From Neorhizobium sp. NCHU2750 (GTDB taxonomy: Bacteria > Pseudomonadota > Alphaproteobacteria > Rhizobiales > Rhizobiaceae): DNA of 64,000 bases. Positions 33,459 to 42,606 of this stretch are shown in pieces. The stretch's first letter is position 1; each line of letters opens with the position of its first letter. The stretch lies in assembly GCF_003597675.1 (NCBI RefSeq), contig NZ_CP030827.1, forward strand, positions 2,604,001-2,668,000, in the 5' to 3' direction. The translations under genes were made by a program, and so were the position numbers. Below the pieces are notes generated by a model, which saw only the letters and a list, made by a program, of their open reading frames with translations, made no database searches and had not been told where the DNA came from.

Positions 33459-34082
33459 TCACGCCATGCTGGAAAGGCCGCCCTCGCGCTTGAGGAATTC
33501 GACGATATGGCCGACCCCCTCGCCGCGCTTCAGGTCGGTGAACACATGCGGCTTCATCTCGCGCATGCGCGCCGCATCCCGGTCCATCACGTCGATATCG
33601 ACACCGACATAGGGCGCAAGGTCCTTCTTGTTGATGACCAAGAGATCCGAGCGGGTGATGCCCGGTCCTCCCTTGCGCGGGATTTCCTCGCCCTGGCAGG
33701 TGGAAATGACATAGATGGTGATATCGGCGAGATCCGGCGAGAAGGTTGCCGCCAGATTGTCGCCGCCCGATTCAATGAAAACAACATCGAGATCAGGAAT
33801 GCGCTGGTTCAATCCCGCGATCGCCTGCAGGTTGATGGTGGCATCCTCGCGGATCGCCGTATGCGGACATCCGCCGGTCTCGACCCCGACAATCCGGTCG
33901 GACGAAAGCGCCTGCATGCGCACCAGCGCCTCGGCATCTTCCTTGGTATAGATATCGTTGGTGACGACGGCGACGGAAAACTCCTCGCGCATCGCCTTGC
34001 AGAGCTTTTCGGTCAGATGCGTCTTGCCCGAGCCCACCGGGCCGCCAATGCCGACGCGCAAAGGTCCGTTCGCCGATTTCAT
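33459..34082 (-). CDS. ureG: urease accessory GTPase UreG
   Basis: A 207-residue SIMIBI GTPase that powers nickel insertion into urease. Seen: P-loop [13 protein letters not shown] (residues 10-22), the metal-binding [35 protein letters not shown] and the guanine-specificity [10 protein letters not shown]. The start follows AAAGGA with a seven-base spacer. It is separated from ureF by about 660 bases including a gene on the other strand, so it must have its own promoter. Confidence 0.97.
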   Translation of the reverse strand: MKSANGPLRVGIGGPVGSGKTHLTEKLCKAMREEFSVAVVTNDIYTKEDAEALVRMQALSSDRIVGVETGGCPHTAIREDATINLQAIAGLNQRIPDLDVVFIESGGDNLAATFSPDLADITIYVISTCQGEEIPRKGGPGITRSDLLVINKKDLAPYVGVDIDVMDRDAARMREMKPHVFTDLKRGEGVGHIVEFLKREGGLSSMA

Positions 34083-34296
34083 GGAAATGTCCTTTCGATA
34101 TGCTGCCGTGAGAATAGCGCGGCGTAATACCGGCGCAATCGGAAACTCGCCATGCCCCTGCCCTCTTGCGCTCGTCGGATATGAAGACCGGTACAAACCA
34201 AGTAAATGGGCAGTCCATTTTCACCCGTTAGGTATAATCACAGATATCTGTAGACAACGTTCCGCAAGAATTGTGGTAACCGGATAAGACCGTCAT

Positions 34297-34306
34297 AATA
34301 CGTATT
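34297..34306. promoter_or_regulatory. short palindrome AATACGTATT upstream of small gene
   Basis: A perfect ten-base palindrome with a TACGTA core, about 60 bases before the small gene at 34369 and about 215 bases before divergent ureG. It could be an operator half or the centre of one; by itself the evidence is slight. Confidence 0.25.
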
Positions 34307-34368
34307 GTAGTTGTGTCCCATTATCGCATGCTGAGACTTACCTGAACTGGGAAACGGGGAAATTCAGA

Positions 34369-34560
34369 ATGGATTACCAGACGACTGCATCCACATCTGA
34401 CATAGTCGAGCAGAAGCATGATTGCCACAAGGCAGCGGAAGCCGCGCTTGCCAGCATGTTGAAAATGCTGGAATCCTACGGCTTCGACCGGCGCGAGATG
34501 GTGCTGTCGCTCGCAGACGCGATCGACGACCAGATCCTCCTCATCGCGCAGGAACCTTGA
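34369..34560 (+). CDS. small hypothetical helical protein between ureG and ureF
   Basis: A 63-residue acidic helical protein (HKAAEAALASMLKMLESYGFDRREMVLSLADAIDDQILLIAQ). A GGGGAAA-type ribosome-binding site precedes the ATG. It is read opposite to the urease genes and separates ureG from ureF. No family recognised, no link to urease visible beyond position. Confidence 0.6.
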   Translation: MDYQTTASTSDIVEQKHDCHKAAEAALASMLKMLESYGFDRREMVLSLADAIDDQILLIAQEP

Positions 34561-34649
34561 AGACGGCAGGCGTGCAGACATGCAGTGCCGGCTCCGCCAG
34601 CAGGCACGGCAGCAAGCAAACGACATACATCACATTCGAAGCGCATGGA

Positions 34650-34705
34650 TCAAAGGCCCGCAAAGGACAGCCAGTCCGCCACCTGGCAACCCTTCGGGCC
34701 TTTGA
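34650..34705. other. long-loop hairpin between convergent small gene and ureF
   Basis: Eleven-base perfect arms TCAAAGGCCCG and CGGGCCTTTGA enclose 34 bases that themselves contain CCAG/CTGG. It may act as a bidirectional terminator or encode a small structured RNA; there is no strong T-tract. Confidence 0.35.
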
Positions 34706-34744
34706 CATGTCGGCGTAGCTGTTACAAAGGTCTGGATATCCGCC

Positions 34745-35494
34745 TCAGGACCGAAACAGCCGGGAATGCTGTGTCTCGTGACGAAGCGAAGCGATCTCGG
34801 CCTGTATCGCCGCACCACCGAGATCGTCCAGTGTCGAGCGGCCAGCCGCGCGAGCGACATCTTCGATCAGCGGCTCAAGCGCTGCGAGGATGGCGACACC
34901 TTCCGCCTGCCCTGCGACGCTGAGCCGGATGCCGGCCGATACGACCTGTGAAAAGGCGGCATGCAGATAAGCCGCAAGCGCCTGACTGAGGGGCACGCCA
35001 TGCCCCGCCGCAACCGCCCCGACCGAGACCGGAAACGGCAGGTCCTCAGGCAGCCGCGCCAGAACCGGATGCGGCCATGCGGACGCGGCCGTGACAAAGG
35101 CTTTGCCGAGCGACAGCGTCTCGGCAAAGCGCTCGGACGAACCGGAAAGCGCAAGACCGAGCGCTGCAAGCTCCTTCAGCGCCCCCTCGTCCCCAGCTTG
35201 CCGCCAGGCTTCCGCGAAAAGCACCGCATCGTTCCTGAGCGAACCGTGACGCACCAGCGTCGCAAGCCAGGCCTGAAGATCCGGCGCCTTGCGGACGAGC
35301 CCATCGGCGACCGCCCGTTCCAGCCCGCCCGACCAGGCGAAACCGCCGATCGGAAAGGCCGGAGACAGCCAAGCCATCAACCGCAGCAATGCTCTCGTAT
35401 CGAGCATAGCCTCAGGCATCATATCCGGCATCGTATCGGGTGCACGCTCCGGCGAAAGGTCGGAAGCCGCGTGTTCCGGCAGATCGGCCGGCAT
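34745..35494 (-). CDS. ureF: urease accessory protein UreF
   Basis: A 249-residue all-helical protein that joins UreD and UreG in nickel delivery. Characteristic segments are LLRLMAWLSPAFPIGGFAWSGGLERAV, GSLRNDAVLFAEAWR and GVPLSQALAAYLHAAFSQVVSAGIRL. The start is uncertain: ATG 35494 is used; GTG 35509 and later ATGs (35431 region) are possible, because the conserved part begins about 30 residues in. It lies 22 bases after the ureE stop. Confidence 0.9.
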   Translation of the reverse strand: MPADLPEHAASDLSPERAPDTMPDMMPEAMLDTRALLRLMAWLSPAFPIGGFAWSGGLERAVADGLVRKAPDLQAWLATLVRHGSLRNDAVLFAEAWRQAGDEGALKELAALGLALSGSSERFAETLSLGKAFVTAASAWPHPVLARLPEDLPFPVSVGAVAAGHGVPLSQALAAYLHAAFSQVVSAGIRLSVAGQAEGVAILAALEPLIEDVARAAGRSTLDDLGGAAIQAEIASLRHETQHSRLFRS

Positions 35495-35516
35495 GCTCTT
35501 GCCGCTCACCCGCGCA

Positions 35517-36056
35517 TCAGTCGTTATGGTGGTGGCCATGATCGTGACCATGGTGCCCGTGGTCGTGGTCGTGGTCATGAGCATGGTCGTGTCCATGATC
35601 ATGATGGTCGTGGCCATGCCCGCCATGCGAATGATAGGCGCCGCGGGCCGGCTGGAACGGTTCCTCGACATCGCTGACGCTGGCGCCCAGCCCCTGCAGC
35701 ATCGACCGAATGACATGATCGCGAAGGATCAGGATACGGCCTTCCTCGATCTGCGCCGAGAGATGCCGGTTGCCCAGATGCCAGGCGAGTTCGATCAGGT
35801 GCAGCGTATCGCGCGCCTTCACTTCGAAAAGCTTTTCCGGCGCCGCCAGAACTTCCACCGTATCGCCATTGTCGAGCACCAGCCGATCGCCGTTGTGGAA
35901 CAGCACGGCCTCCTTGAGATCGAGCATCACCATGTCGCCATTCGACAGATGCAGGAGCTTGCGGCGCAGATGCCGAAGGTCATGCGGCAGGCTGACAGTG
36001 TCGATCGGCGGGTCGGTAATCTCGCCGGCGGAGCGATAGGAATGGATATGCTGCAT
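35517..36056 (-). CDS. ureE: urease nickel metallochaperone UreE with long His-rich tail
   Basis: A 179-residue nickel chaperone. The N-terminal peptide-binding domain (about 1-75) and the metal-binding domain ([37 protein letters not shown]) are normal. The C-terminus after residue about 140 is an exceptional run with roughly 20 histidines alternating with Asp and Gly in under 40 residues, able to store several nickel ions. It is followed by ureF. A terminator upstream (36141-36176) isolates it from the peroxiredoxin gene. Confidence 0.96.
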   Translation of the reverse strand: MQHIHSYRSAGEITDPPIDTVSLPHDLRHLRRKLLHLSNGDMVMLDLKEAVLFHNGDRLVLDNGDTVEVLAAPEKLFEVKARDTLHLIELAWHLGNRHLSAQIEEGRILILRDHVIRSMLQGLGASVSDVEEPFQPARGAYHSHGGHGHDHHDHGHDHAHDHDHDHGHHGHDHGHHHND

Positions 36057-36140
36057 CTATATCTCGTTGAATGCAAAGGAACTCCATCCATCATCGCCAA
36101 TGCCGGCACGCGATACAAGAGGCGGCGCGCTCTCGGATGC

Positions 36141-36176
36141 AAAAAGCCCGGCCGCCTCGTGGGAGGCGGCCGGGCT
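36141..36176 (-). terminator. rho-independent terminator after peroxiredoxin gene
   Basis: Read on the minus strand: AGCCCGGCCGCCT-CCCACG-AGGCGGCCGGGCT followed by TTTT. It lies 30 bases after the peroxiredoxin stop and about 85 bases before ureE. Confidence 0.9.
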
Positions 36177-36206
36177 CTGGTAAAGCCTATGGAATGGAGG
36201 ACTGCC

Positions 36207-36749
36207 TTATTCGGCAGCGACCTTCATGCCCTTGAGGTTTTCGAGAATGTTCTGCGGCGAGGACGCACCATAGGGGTCGCTCTCGCAATTGTCCGAATAG
36301 CCTTCTTCCTCGAACCACTGCTCGACGACGCCGTCGTTGACGATCGCCGCATAGCGCCAGGAGCGCATGCCGAAGCCGAGATTGTCCTTGGCAACCAGCA
36401 TGCCCATCTTGCGGGTGAACTCGCCCGAACCGTCCGGAATGACCTTGACGTTTTCGAGGTTCTGGCTCTTGGCCCATGCATTCATGACGAAGGCGTCATT
36501 GACCGACATGCAGTAGATGGCGTCGATGCCTTCGGCCTGGAAGTCGGGGAACAGCTTTTCGAAATCGGGAAGCTGGTAGGTCGAGCAGGTCGGCGTGAAG
36601 GCGCCCGGCAGCGAGAACAGCACGACGCGCTTGCCAGCGAAATAATCGGCCGATGTGACGTCCTGCCAGCGGAAAGGGTTCGGGCCGCCAACGGCCTCGT
36701 CGCGAACGCGGGTGCGGAATGTGACCTGCGGAACTTTCTTGCCCAGCAT
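36207..36749 (-). CDS. peroxiredoxin (Prx5 / AhpE-like group)
   Basis: A 180-residue thiol peroxidase reducing H2O2 and organic peroxides. The peroxidatic motif is LPGAFTPTCSTYQLPDFE (Cys55), and AFVMNAWAKSQ and FTRKMGMLVAKDNLGFGMRSWRYAAIVNDG match the Prx5 branch. A second Cys near the C-terminus (SDNCESDP) may resolve. It is placed between mutarotase and ureE, with its own terminator, so it is probably an independent unit and unrelated to urease. Confidence 0.95.
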   Translation of the reverse strand: MLGKKVPQVTFRTRVRDEAVGGPNPFRWQDVTSADYFAGKRVVLFSLPGAFTPTCSTYQLPDFEKLFPDFQAEGIDAIYCMSVNDAFVMNAWAKSQNLENVKVIPDGSGEFTRKMGMLVAKDNLGFGMRSWRYAAIVNDGVVEQWFEEEGYSDNCESDPYGASSPQNILENLKGMKVAAE

Positions 36750-36993
36750 GAATGCCTCCTTGGGAAGTGAACATTTGCCCCGTACGGGGGCACATGAGAA
36801 CTTCTCTAAGATGAATTCCGCCGCAGCGCAGCATGGTTCTTGAAAAAATGTCGCAGTGCACAGCAGCTATTCACAGGAAGCAGGGCTGATGACCCGCCAG
36901 GCGACGCATGACGCCGCCACCGCAACCGGCCCGGCCTTTTCGCAAGACCGGGCCAAGCCCATCAGCACACCACGTTTGCCCGCGGCGAGCCGC

Positions 36994-37830
36994 TTACGTT
37001 GCAATCACCTTCACCCGCTGGACGCCGCGCCAGGTGGCGCCGGGGGCAAGCGAGATCGGCTGGTCGACGACGGCTGCCTCGACGCAGACGAAATGCCGCC
37101 AGGCGTCGTCGGGAAGATCAGCGATCGTGGCACAGCGTTCCGCACCGGGGTTCCACACCACCGTATCGGGCATGCCCTCGGTGGAGATGACCAGCTTGCG
37201 GCGGCCCTCTTCCACTATGCGTTCCCCGGTGGTCTGGTAGTAGACACGGTCGAGCGGGCGGTCGATCGAGAGTTTCTCATCGGCTTCGGTGACGATGATA
37301 TTGTCCTTCAGCTTGTCGAGGTAGCGGATGCCTTTCAGCCCCGTAATGGTCACGTCCTCGATCGCCTTGACGCGGAAATAGGTATGCAGCGCCGCGGTGA
37401 AGGTGAAGGCCGCCGTGCCGGTATTCTTCGCCGTCAGCGCAATCTCGATCCCGTCGTCGGCGACAATCACCTGAATTTCCGCCTCGAAGGGATGCGGCCA
37501 GATTGCCAGCGTTTCAGGCGTATCGGCGAGCCGCAGCCGGGTCACGGCCGCATCATCCGCACCGGTGGAAACCGGCGTCCAGGCATGGTTGCGGACAAAG
37601 CCATGCAGCGGCAGGCTGCCCAGCGTCGAAAACTGCGGGAAACACACCGGCGCGCCGCCACGCACGGCACTGCCGGGCGAAAAATCAGCGCGTTCGGAAA
37701 GATAGATATTCTCCATCCCGTCGGCCGAAAGCCAGGATGCGAGCTGCGCGCCATGGTGCAGAACAGCAGCCGAAGCGCCACCGGGAGAGGTCGAGCGCAT
37801 CACGTCGGGATCTGGTATAACTGAACTCAT
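36994..37830 (-). CDS. D-hexose-6-phosphate mutarotase (YeaD-like aldose epimerase)
   Basis: A 278-residue beta-sandwich epimerase that interconverts anomers of glucose-6-phosphate. Family blocks are GAQLASWLSADGMENIYLS, GGAPVCFPQFSTLG, LPLHGFVRNHAW, ALHTYFRV and DTVVWNPGAERCATIADLPDDAWRHFVCVE, with catalytic His and Glu in the LPLHGF/HTYF and final segments. The ATG at 37830 begins at family length; the frame is open 65 codons further upstream without support. Confidence 0.92.
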   Translation of the reverse strand: MSSVIPDPDVMRSTSPGGASAAVLHHGAQLASWLSADGMENIYLSERADFSPGSAVRGGAPVCFPQFSTLGSLPLHGFVRNHAWTPVSTGADDAAVTRLRLADTPETLAIWPHPFEAEIQVIVADDGIEIALTAKNTGTAAFTFTAALHTYFRVKAIEDVTITGLKGIRYLDKLKDNIIVTEADEKLSIDRPLDRVYYQTTGERIVEEGRRKLVISTEGMPDTVVWNPGAERCATIADLPDDAWRHFVCVEAAVVDQPISLAPGATWRGVQRVKVIAT

Positions 37831-38425
37831 AATCGTCCTCTTATCGATAATGCCAGGCACAGAAACCCCGGCGCAAATTTCCTTATCGGCTTTAGCCTCC
37901 GAACAGCTGAGCAGGCAGCCATCGACGGGCACTTTGGATGAAGCGGGACGCCCCGTCGTTGACCTGGAACAGCAACGGCTGCCGCCGTCTTGCCGCATGC
38001 ACATGGATGCGGGATTTCCGGGCAAAAGATTTTTTCGTCCCCACCCTCAAAACCTGTGCCTACAATCATGCCGTTCCGCTTCGGCTACACCGGTCTGCAT
38101 TGCCGGCGAGGCGGGGCCGGTGATCCGGAAAAACGCCCTTATGCAAGCGGGACGCCGGGGGCCGCGCAGAAAATGGTCTGCCTCTCCTTGAAGAAAGGGG
38201 ACGTGCGTGTGTCGCACACATACCGGGTCAGTGCTGTAAGGCATCAAACCCGCCGCAGACGGACCGGAGTTGCGCGGAAAAACACACCGAACGGGACACG
38301 CCGTGTGTCACTTTATAAAAATTTCATTCGAGGCACCCGATGTGTCCCGGCCGAAATTCCGGAATGCCGAAATTTCAAAACCGCCAAAGGCACCAAGGGA
38401 GGACTCTGTCCTGTGGCGCAGGTCG
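37831..38425. other. intergenic region between ureC and mutarotase genes
   Basis: About 595 bases with no supported gene. Several short dyads occur, for example GTGTG-TCG-CACAC near 38210 and GACAC-GCCGT-GTGTC near 38297, and an AT-rich stretch near 38310-38330. It should contain the mutarotase promoter and the 3' end of the ureC transcript. Open frames here have no ribosome-binding sites or recognisable domains. Confidence 0.5.
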
Positions 38426-40135
38426 TCAAAACAGGAAATACCTCTGTGCCATCGGCAGAACCGTTGCCGGCTTGCAGGTGAGCAATTCGCCATCGGCGCG
38501 CACTTCGTAGGTTTCCGGATCGACTTCCACAAAGGGCGTTGCCGAATTGTGGATCATCGAGGCCTTGCCGATGCCGCCGCGGACATTCTTCACCGCCACC
38601 AGCTTCTTGGCAACGCCGAGACGCTGCGCCAGACCGCCATCGAGCGAAGCCTGGCTGACGAAGGTCACGGAGGAATTGGTGCGAAGCTTGCCATAGGCGG
38701 CAAACATCGGCCGGTAATGCATTGGCTGCGGCGTCGGGATCGAGGCGTTCGGATCGCCCATCGGCGCAGCCGCGATCGACCCGCCGAGCAGCACCATTTC
38801 CGGCTTCACGCCGAAGAAGGCCGGGCTCCAGAGAACGAGGTCGGCCCGCTTGCCGACGTCCACCGAACCGATTTCGTGAGATACGCCATGGGCAATTGCA
38901 GGGTTGATCGTATATTTGGCGATATAGCGCTTGACGCGGAAATTGTCGTTATCACCGGTCTCGTCCTTCAGCGCGCCGCGCTGGCGCTTCATCTTGTCGG
39001 CCGTCTGCCAGGTGCGGATCGCCACTTCGCCGACGCGGCCCATCGCCTGGCTGTCCGACGAAATGATCGAGAAGGCGCCGATATCGTGCAGAATGTCTTC
39101 CGCCGCGATCGTCTCCTTGCGGATACGGCTTTCGGCAAAGGCGATGTCTTCGGGAATGGACGGCGACAGGTGGTGGCAGACCATCAGCATGTCGAGATGC
39201 TCGGCCAGCGTATTGACCGTATAGGGTCGTGTCGGATTGGTCGAGGACGGGATGACGTTCGGGTTGCCGCAGACCTTGATGATGTCGGGCGCATGCCCGC
39301 CGCCCGCTCCTTCCGTGTGGAAGGCATGGATGGTGCGGCCCTTGATGGCGGCCACCGTATCCTCGACGAAGCCCGATTCATTCAGCGTATCGGTATGGAT
39401 CATCACCTGCACGTCGAATGCGTCGGCAACCGTCAGGCAGTTGTCGATCGCAGCCGGCGTCGTGCCCCAATCCTCATGCAGCTTCAGCGACGAGGCACCG
39501 GCAAGCACCATTTCTTCGAGCGGCGCCGGCAGCGAGGCATTCCCCTTGCCGGCCAGCGCGAGATTCATCGGGAAGGCATCGAAACTCTCGATCATCCGCT
39601 CGATATGCCAGGCACCGGTGCAGGTCGTCGCCAGCGTGCCGTGTGCCGGACCGGAACCGCCGCCGAGCATCGTCGTTACGCCGCTCATCAGCGCTTCCTC
39701 GATCTGCTGCGGGCAGATGTAATGGATATGCGCATCCATGCCGCCGGCCGTCAGGATCTTGCCTTCGCCGGCAATCGCTTCCGTCGAAGGACCGACGATG
39801 ATCGTCACACCCGGCTGCGTATCAGGATTGCCCGCCTTGCCGATCGCGTGGATGCGACCGTTCTTCAGACCGACGTCGGCCTTGTAGATACCGGAGTGAT
39901 CGACGATCAGCGCATTGGTGATGACGGTATCGACCGCGCCTTCGGCGCGTGTCGCCTGGCTCTGTCCCATGCCGTCGCGAATGACCTTGCCGCCGCCGAA
40001 TTTCACCTCTTCGCCGTAGGTGGTGAAGTCCTTTTCAACTTCGATGAACAATTCGGTATCGGCAAGCCGCACCTTGTCGCCGGTGGTCGGACCGAACATG
40101 GAGGCATAGGCAGCGCGGGACATCTTGTAGGACAT
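38426..40135 (-). CDS. ureC: urease alpha subunit
   Basis: A 569-residue catalytic subunit hydrolysing urea to ammonia and carbamate in the cytoplasm. All nickel-site residues are present: His136 and His138 ([11 protein letters not shown]), the carbamylated Lys218 ([10 protein letters not shown]), His247, His273 ([13 protein letters not shown]) and Asp361 ([12 protein letters not shown]). The flap Cys320-His321 is in [22 protein letters not shown]. Numbering is one above the Klebsiella enzyme. The start is four bases after the vapC stop, so it is transcribed with the toxin-antitoxin genes. Confidence 0.99.
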   Translation of the reverse strand: MSYKMSRAAYASMFGPTTGDKVRLADTELFIEVEKDFTTYGEEVKFGGGKVIRDGMGQSQATRAEGAVDTVITNALIVDHSGIYKADVGLKNGRIHAIGKAGNPDTQPGVTIIVGPSTEAIAGEGKILTAGGMDAHIHYICPQQIEEALMSGVTTMLGGGSGPAHGTLATTCTGAWHIERMIESFDAFPMNLALAGKGNASLPAPLEEMVLAGASSLKLHEDWGTTPAAIDNCLTVADAFDVQVMIHTDTLNESGFVEDTVAAIKGRTIHAFHTEGAGGGHAPDIIKVCGNPNVIPSSTNPTRPYTVNTLAEHLDMLMVCHHLSPSIPEDIAFAESRIRKETIAAEDILHDIGAFSIISSDSQAMGRVGEVAIRTWQTADKMKRQRGALKDETGDNDNFRVKRYIAKYTINPAIAHGVSHEIGSVDVGKRADLVLWSPAFFGVKPEMVLLGGSIAAAPMGDPNASIPTPQPMHYRPMFAAYGKLRTNSSVTFVSQASLDGGLAQRLGVAKKLVAVKNVRGGIGKASMIHNSATPFVEVDPETYEVRADGELLTCKPATVLPMAQRYFLF

Positions 40136-40138
40136 GGA

Positions 40139-40546
40139 TCAGGCTCCGGGCAGGAGTTGGAGAAAAGCTTCGTTTCGAGCGGCGCGCTTGTCGATCGTCA
40201 CCGTAGGTGCGGCACCGTTCGCGCGGTTCAACTCGGCAATCATGTAGTCGGCAAAATCGGCATTGCCGGTTCGGAAAAGCTGGAGAGCGCTCCTGACGAT
40301 ATCGAGGTCGCCGAACATGAGATTGTCCGTCGAAATAAGTGCCTCGATCATATCCGCGAGCTTGAGGCGATCAAGATCCGCGTTCCTTTTCAGGGCCCAA
40401 ACCAATTCAGCCAAAGTCAGGATATTCACATAACCGATGTTTTCAGGGCCGACGCTCTCGGTCATGAATTTCGCCGCAGCAGGCGACCAGACAGGATCGT
40501 CGTCCAGTATGAAACGGACCAGCACATTCGTGTCGATACCGATCAT
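40139..40546 (-). CDS. vapC: VapC-type PIN-domain ribonuclease toxin
   Basis: A 135-residue PIN nuclease; family members cleave tRNA or rRNA. The acidic site is complete: Asp5 (MIGIDTNVLVRF), Glu47 (NILTLAELVWAL), Asp97/Asp100 (NADFADYMIAE) and Asp119 (TVTIDKRAAR). It overlaps the antitoxin stop by four bases and ends four bases before ureC. Its location inside the urease operon is unusual. Confidence 0.93.
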   Translation of the reverse strand: MIGIDTNVLVRFILDDDPVWSPAAAKFMTESVGPENIGYVNILTLAELVWALKRNADLDRLKLADMIEALISTDNLMFGDLDIVRSALQLFRTGNADFADYMIAELNRANGAAPTVTIDKRAARNEAFLQLLPGA

Positions 40547-40812
40547 TCATCGTCACCGCTGCGCGAAAGGCCGACTTTCTGCGACACACTTTCCGTGATC
40601 GCTTCATCGACATCAAGCGGCGCGCCGTCATGCTTGCCGAGAATACCGCGCAATTGCGCCATATTGCTCTTCTTCGCCACGACAGTCACCTTTCCCTCGT
40701 CATCGACAATGAACTGCACGGAGCCTCCTGGCCGCAGACCGAGCGCCTGGCGCACCTCGACCGGGATAGTGGCTTCTCCATCCATGGATGTCTTGGTTTC
40801 GAACCTTCCCAT
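40543..40812 (-). CDS. vapB: AbrB/MazE-type antitoxin
   Basis: An 89-residue protein. Residues 1-48 form a SpoVT/AbrB swapped-hairpin DNA-binding domain (TSMDGEATIPVEVRQALGLRPGGSVQFIVDDEGKVTVV); the acidic C-terminus would bind and block VapC. GGAG precedes ATG 40812. The pair probably autoregulates; 83 bases separate it from the LprI-like gene, enough for its own promoter. Confidence 0.92.
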   Translation of the reverse strand: MGRFETKTSMDGEATIPVEVRQALGLRPGGSVQFIVDDEGKVTVVAKKSNMAQLRGILGKHDGAPLDVDEAITESVSQKVGLSRSGDDE

Positions 40813-40895
40813 GCCGCGCTCCAAGCCTTCCCGACCACCGCAGGTTACCGCACAATCGCCTTACGACCAATTCCACCGCTCTGAGGATGATCGCC

Positions 40896-41315
40896 TCAGT
40901 TCATTCCGTCCACCAGCGCCTTCAGTTCACCGGTCCGCTTGCGCGTCAGGTCCGTCTGGCAGGTGGAAATCAGCATCGGCTCCATCGATCCGCCCTGTGC
41001 CTTGTAGCCGACGGACTGGCACTGTGCGTCCCGATAGATCATCCAGGCGCGCTGCGCAGTCATGAGCGCCTCTTCGCCACCCTTCATCCCCGGCGCGGAC
41101 GCCGCGATATCCTGCCTGCGCAGGATATCGCGGGTCGCCTTGTATTGCAGGTTCAGCGCCTTGTCGGCATCCTTCAAGTCCTGGCCGGCGCAGATCGTCA
41201 TCTCGACCTGCGTATCGGGTGCCTTGCAGTCCGCCCTCACCTCTTCATCCGGAGCCGGCGCGTCGGTCAGCACGACACATCCGCACAGCATCGGCCACAG
41301 AGCGAGTTTCAGCAT
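40896..41315 (-). CDS. LprI-like (DUF1311) lysozyme-inhibitor family protein
   Basis: A 139-residue exported protein with a short hydrophobic signal ending in a lipobox-like LCGC, so probably a lipoprotein. The DUF1311 domain contains DCKAPDTQVEMTICAGQDLKDADKALNLQYKATRDIL and ALMTAQRAWMIYRDAQCQSVG with conserved cysteines. Related proteins inhibit lysozyme; the role here is unknown. It starts three bases after the GFA gene. Confidence 0.85.
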   Translation of the reverse strand: MLKLALWPMLCGCVVLTDAPAPDEEVRADCKAPDTQVEMTICAGQDLKDADKALNLQYKATRDILRRQDIAASAPGMKGGEEALMTAQRAWMIYRDAQCQSVGYKAQGGSMEPMLISTCQTDLTRKRTGELKALVDGMN

Positions 41316-41318
41316 GTC

Positions 41319-41678
41319 TCAGGCCGCCGCACCGTCATAGTGATGCGACGTCAGCGCCCGCGGATTGACGCCTTCCAGGCAGTTGACGTTGATCGCCACC
41401 ATGGGCGAGCCATCCATCGGGGAATTGCCGTAGGCAAAGCCCTCGATCCCGCAGGTCTTGCAGAACAGATGCCTGAGCTTCCTGGTATTGAACCGGTATT
41501 CCGTCAGGTTCTCCTCGCCGGACTTCAGCTTGAAGGCGTCGGGCGCGGCAAATGCCAGCACGATCCCAAGCCGCTGGCAACGCGAGCAGTTGCAGGTGAC
41601 CGTCTTGTCGAGGTCGGCATCGACCTCGTAGGAAACGGCGCTGCACTGGCAGCTGCCGAGATAATGCTGTGTCGCCAT
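41319..41678 (-). CDS. GFA-family (glutathione-dependent formaldehyde-activating type) zinc protein
   Basis: A 119-residue protein with the CENP-V/GFA zinc pattern: GSCQC at the start, TCNCSRCQRLG, then FCKTCGIEGFAY. Family members include S-(hydroxymethyl)glutathione synthase, but most are of unknown function. It begins two bases after the ureB stop, firmly inside the urease operon. Confidence 0.92.
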   Translation of the reverse strand: MATQHYLGSCQCSAVSYEVDADLDKTVTCNCSRCQRLGIVLAFAAPDAFKLKSGEENLTEYRFNTRKLRHLFCKTCGIEGFAYGNSPMDGSPMVAINVNCLEGVNPRALTSHHYDGAAA

Positions 41679-41679
41679 G

Positions 41680-41985
41680 TCAGAGTCCTCCCATGACCTT
41701 CTGCTGGAAGCCGAAGACACGACGAGCGCCCGAAAGCGGTATCAGCGTCACAGATCGGGTCTGGCCCGGCTCGAAACGCACAGCGGTTCCTGCCGGAATG
41801 TCGAGCCGCATGCCGCGCGCCTTGTCCCGGTCGAAGGATAACCCATTATTGGTCTCGAAGAAATGGTAATGGCTGCCCACCTGCACCGGCCGGTCACCGG
41901 TATTGGAAACCTCGATCGAGATCGTCGGCGCACCGGCGTTGAGTTCGATTTCGCCTTTTGCGGCAATGACTTCACCAGGTATCAT
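41680..41985 (-). CDS. ureB: urease beta subunit
   Basis: A 101-residue structural subunit of the urease trimer. It begins [18 protein letters not shown] and has the family blocks [55 protein letters not shown]. Length is normal. It follows the DUF1272 gene by 11 bases. Confidence 0.98.
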   Translation of the reverse strand: MIPGEVIAAKGEIELNAGAPTISIEVSNTGDRPVQVGSHYHFFETNNGLSFDRDKARGMRLDIPAGTAVRFEPGQTRSVTLIPLSGARRVFGFQQKVMGGL

Positions 41986-41996
41986 GAATCACCTCC

Positions 41997-42260
41997 TCAG
42001 GCGCTTAAAGCGATTTGTGGCTTGCAGCCCTCGGCCTTCAGGACGCGGATCGTCGAGGCCGGATTGTTGACGAGCGCCGCGGCCGGCCGGATCGGCCGGC
42101 GCACCAGTTCGCCTCTGCAGTTCGGGCGCGTCCCACCGAGCACATCCGCAGCGCAATCGGCGCAGAACGTGCATTCGAAGGTGCAGATCATCGCATCGAG
42201 GCTGTCGGGAGCCAGATCCCTGTCGCAGCATTCGCAATTGGGTCGCAGTTCCAGTGCCAT
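41997..42260 (-). CDS. DUF1272 zinc-finger-like small protein
   Basis: An 87-residue protein with the DUF1272 signature ELRPNCECCDRDLAPDSLDAMICTFECTFCADCA, seven cysteines that can bind two zinc ions, followed by NCRGELVRRPIRPAAAL. Function unknown. Its place between ureA and ureB is shared with other rhizobia, which suggests a conserved association with urease. Confidence 0.9.
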   Translation of the reverse strand: MALELRPNCECCDRDLAPDSLDAMICTFECTFCADCAADVLGGTRPNCRGELVRRPIRPAAALVNNPASTIRVLKAEGCKPQIALSA

Positions 42261-42270
42261 GACCCGGCCC

Positions 42271-42573
42271 TCAGCGGATCGGCTCGTGCACGGTCACGAG
42301 CTTGGTGCCGTCCGGAAAAGTCGCTTCCACCTGCACGTCATGGATCATCTCCGGAATGCCTTCCATCACCTGGTCGCGGCTGACGACATGGGCACCGGTT
42401 TCCATCAGATCGGCAACCGACCGGCCGTCCCGCGCACCTTCCACCACATAGTCGGTGATCAGAGCGATCGCTTCCGGATAGTTGAGCTTGACGCCGCGCT
42501 CGAGACGGCGGCGGGCGACCATCGCGGCCATGGAAATCAGAAGCTTGTCTTTTTCGCGTGGAGTAAGGTTCAT
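42271..42573 (-). CDS. ureA: urease gamma subunit
   Basis: A 100-residue subunit with the complete family sequence: [66 protein letters not shown]. Length normal. It lies 33 bases after ureD. Confidence 0.99.
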   Translation of the reverse strand: MNLTPREKDKLLISMAAMVARRRLERGVKLNYPEAIALITDYVVEGARDGRSVADLMETGAHVVSRDQVMEGIPEMIHDVQVEATFPDGTKLVTVHEPIR

Positions 42574-42606
42574 CGGCGTCCCGCGTTTGAAATGAGATGT
42601 GGCAAA

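Noticed and set aside
35521..35640. Tandem repeat resembling a CRISPR or satellite
   Set aside because: It is the coding sequence of the His-rich UreE tail; there are no spacers or constant repeat units.
38270..41065. Open frame of 931 codons on the plus strand
   Set aside because: It is antisense to ureC, vapBC and part of lprI, whose families are certain. Its translation is Arg/His/Asp-rich without domains, the typical shadow of a GC-rich gene.
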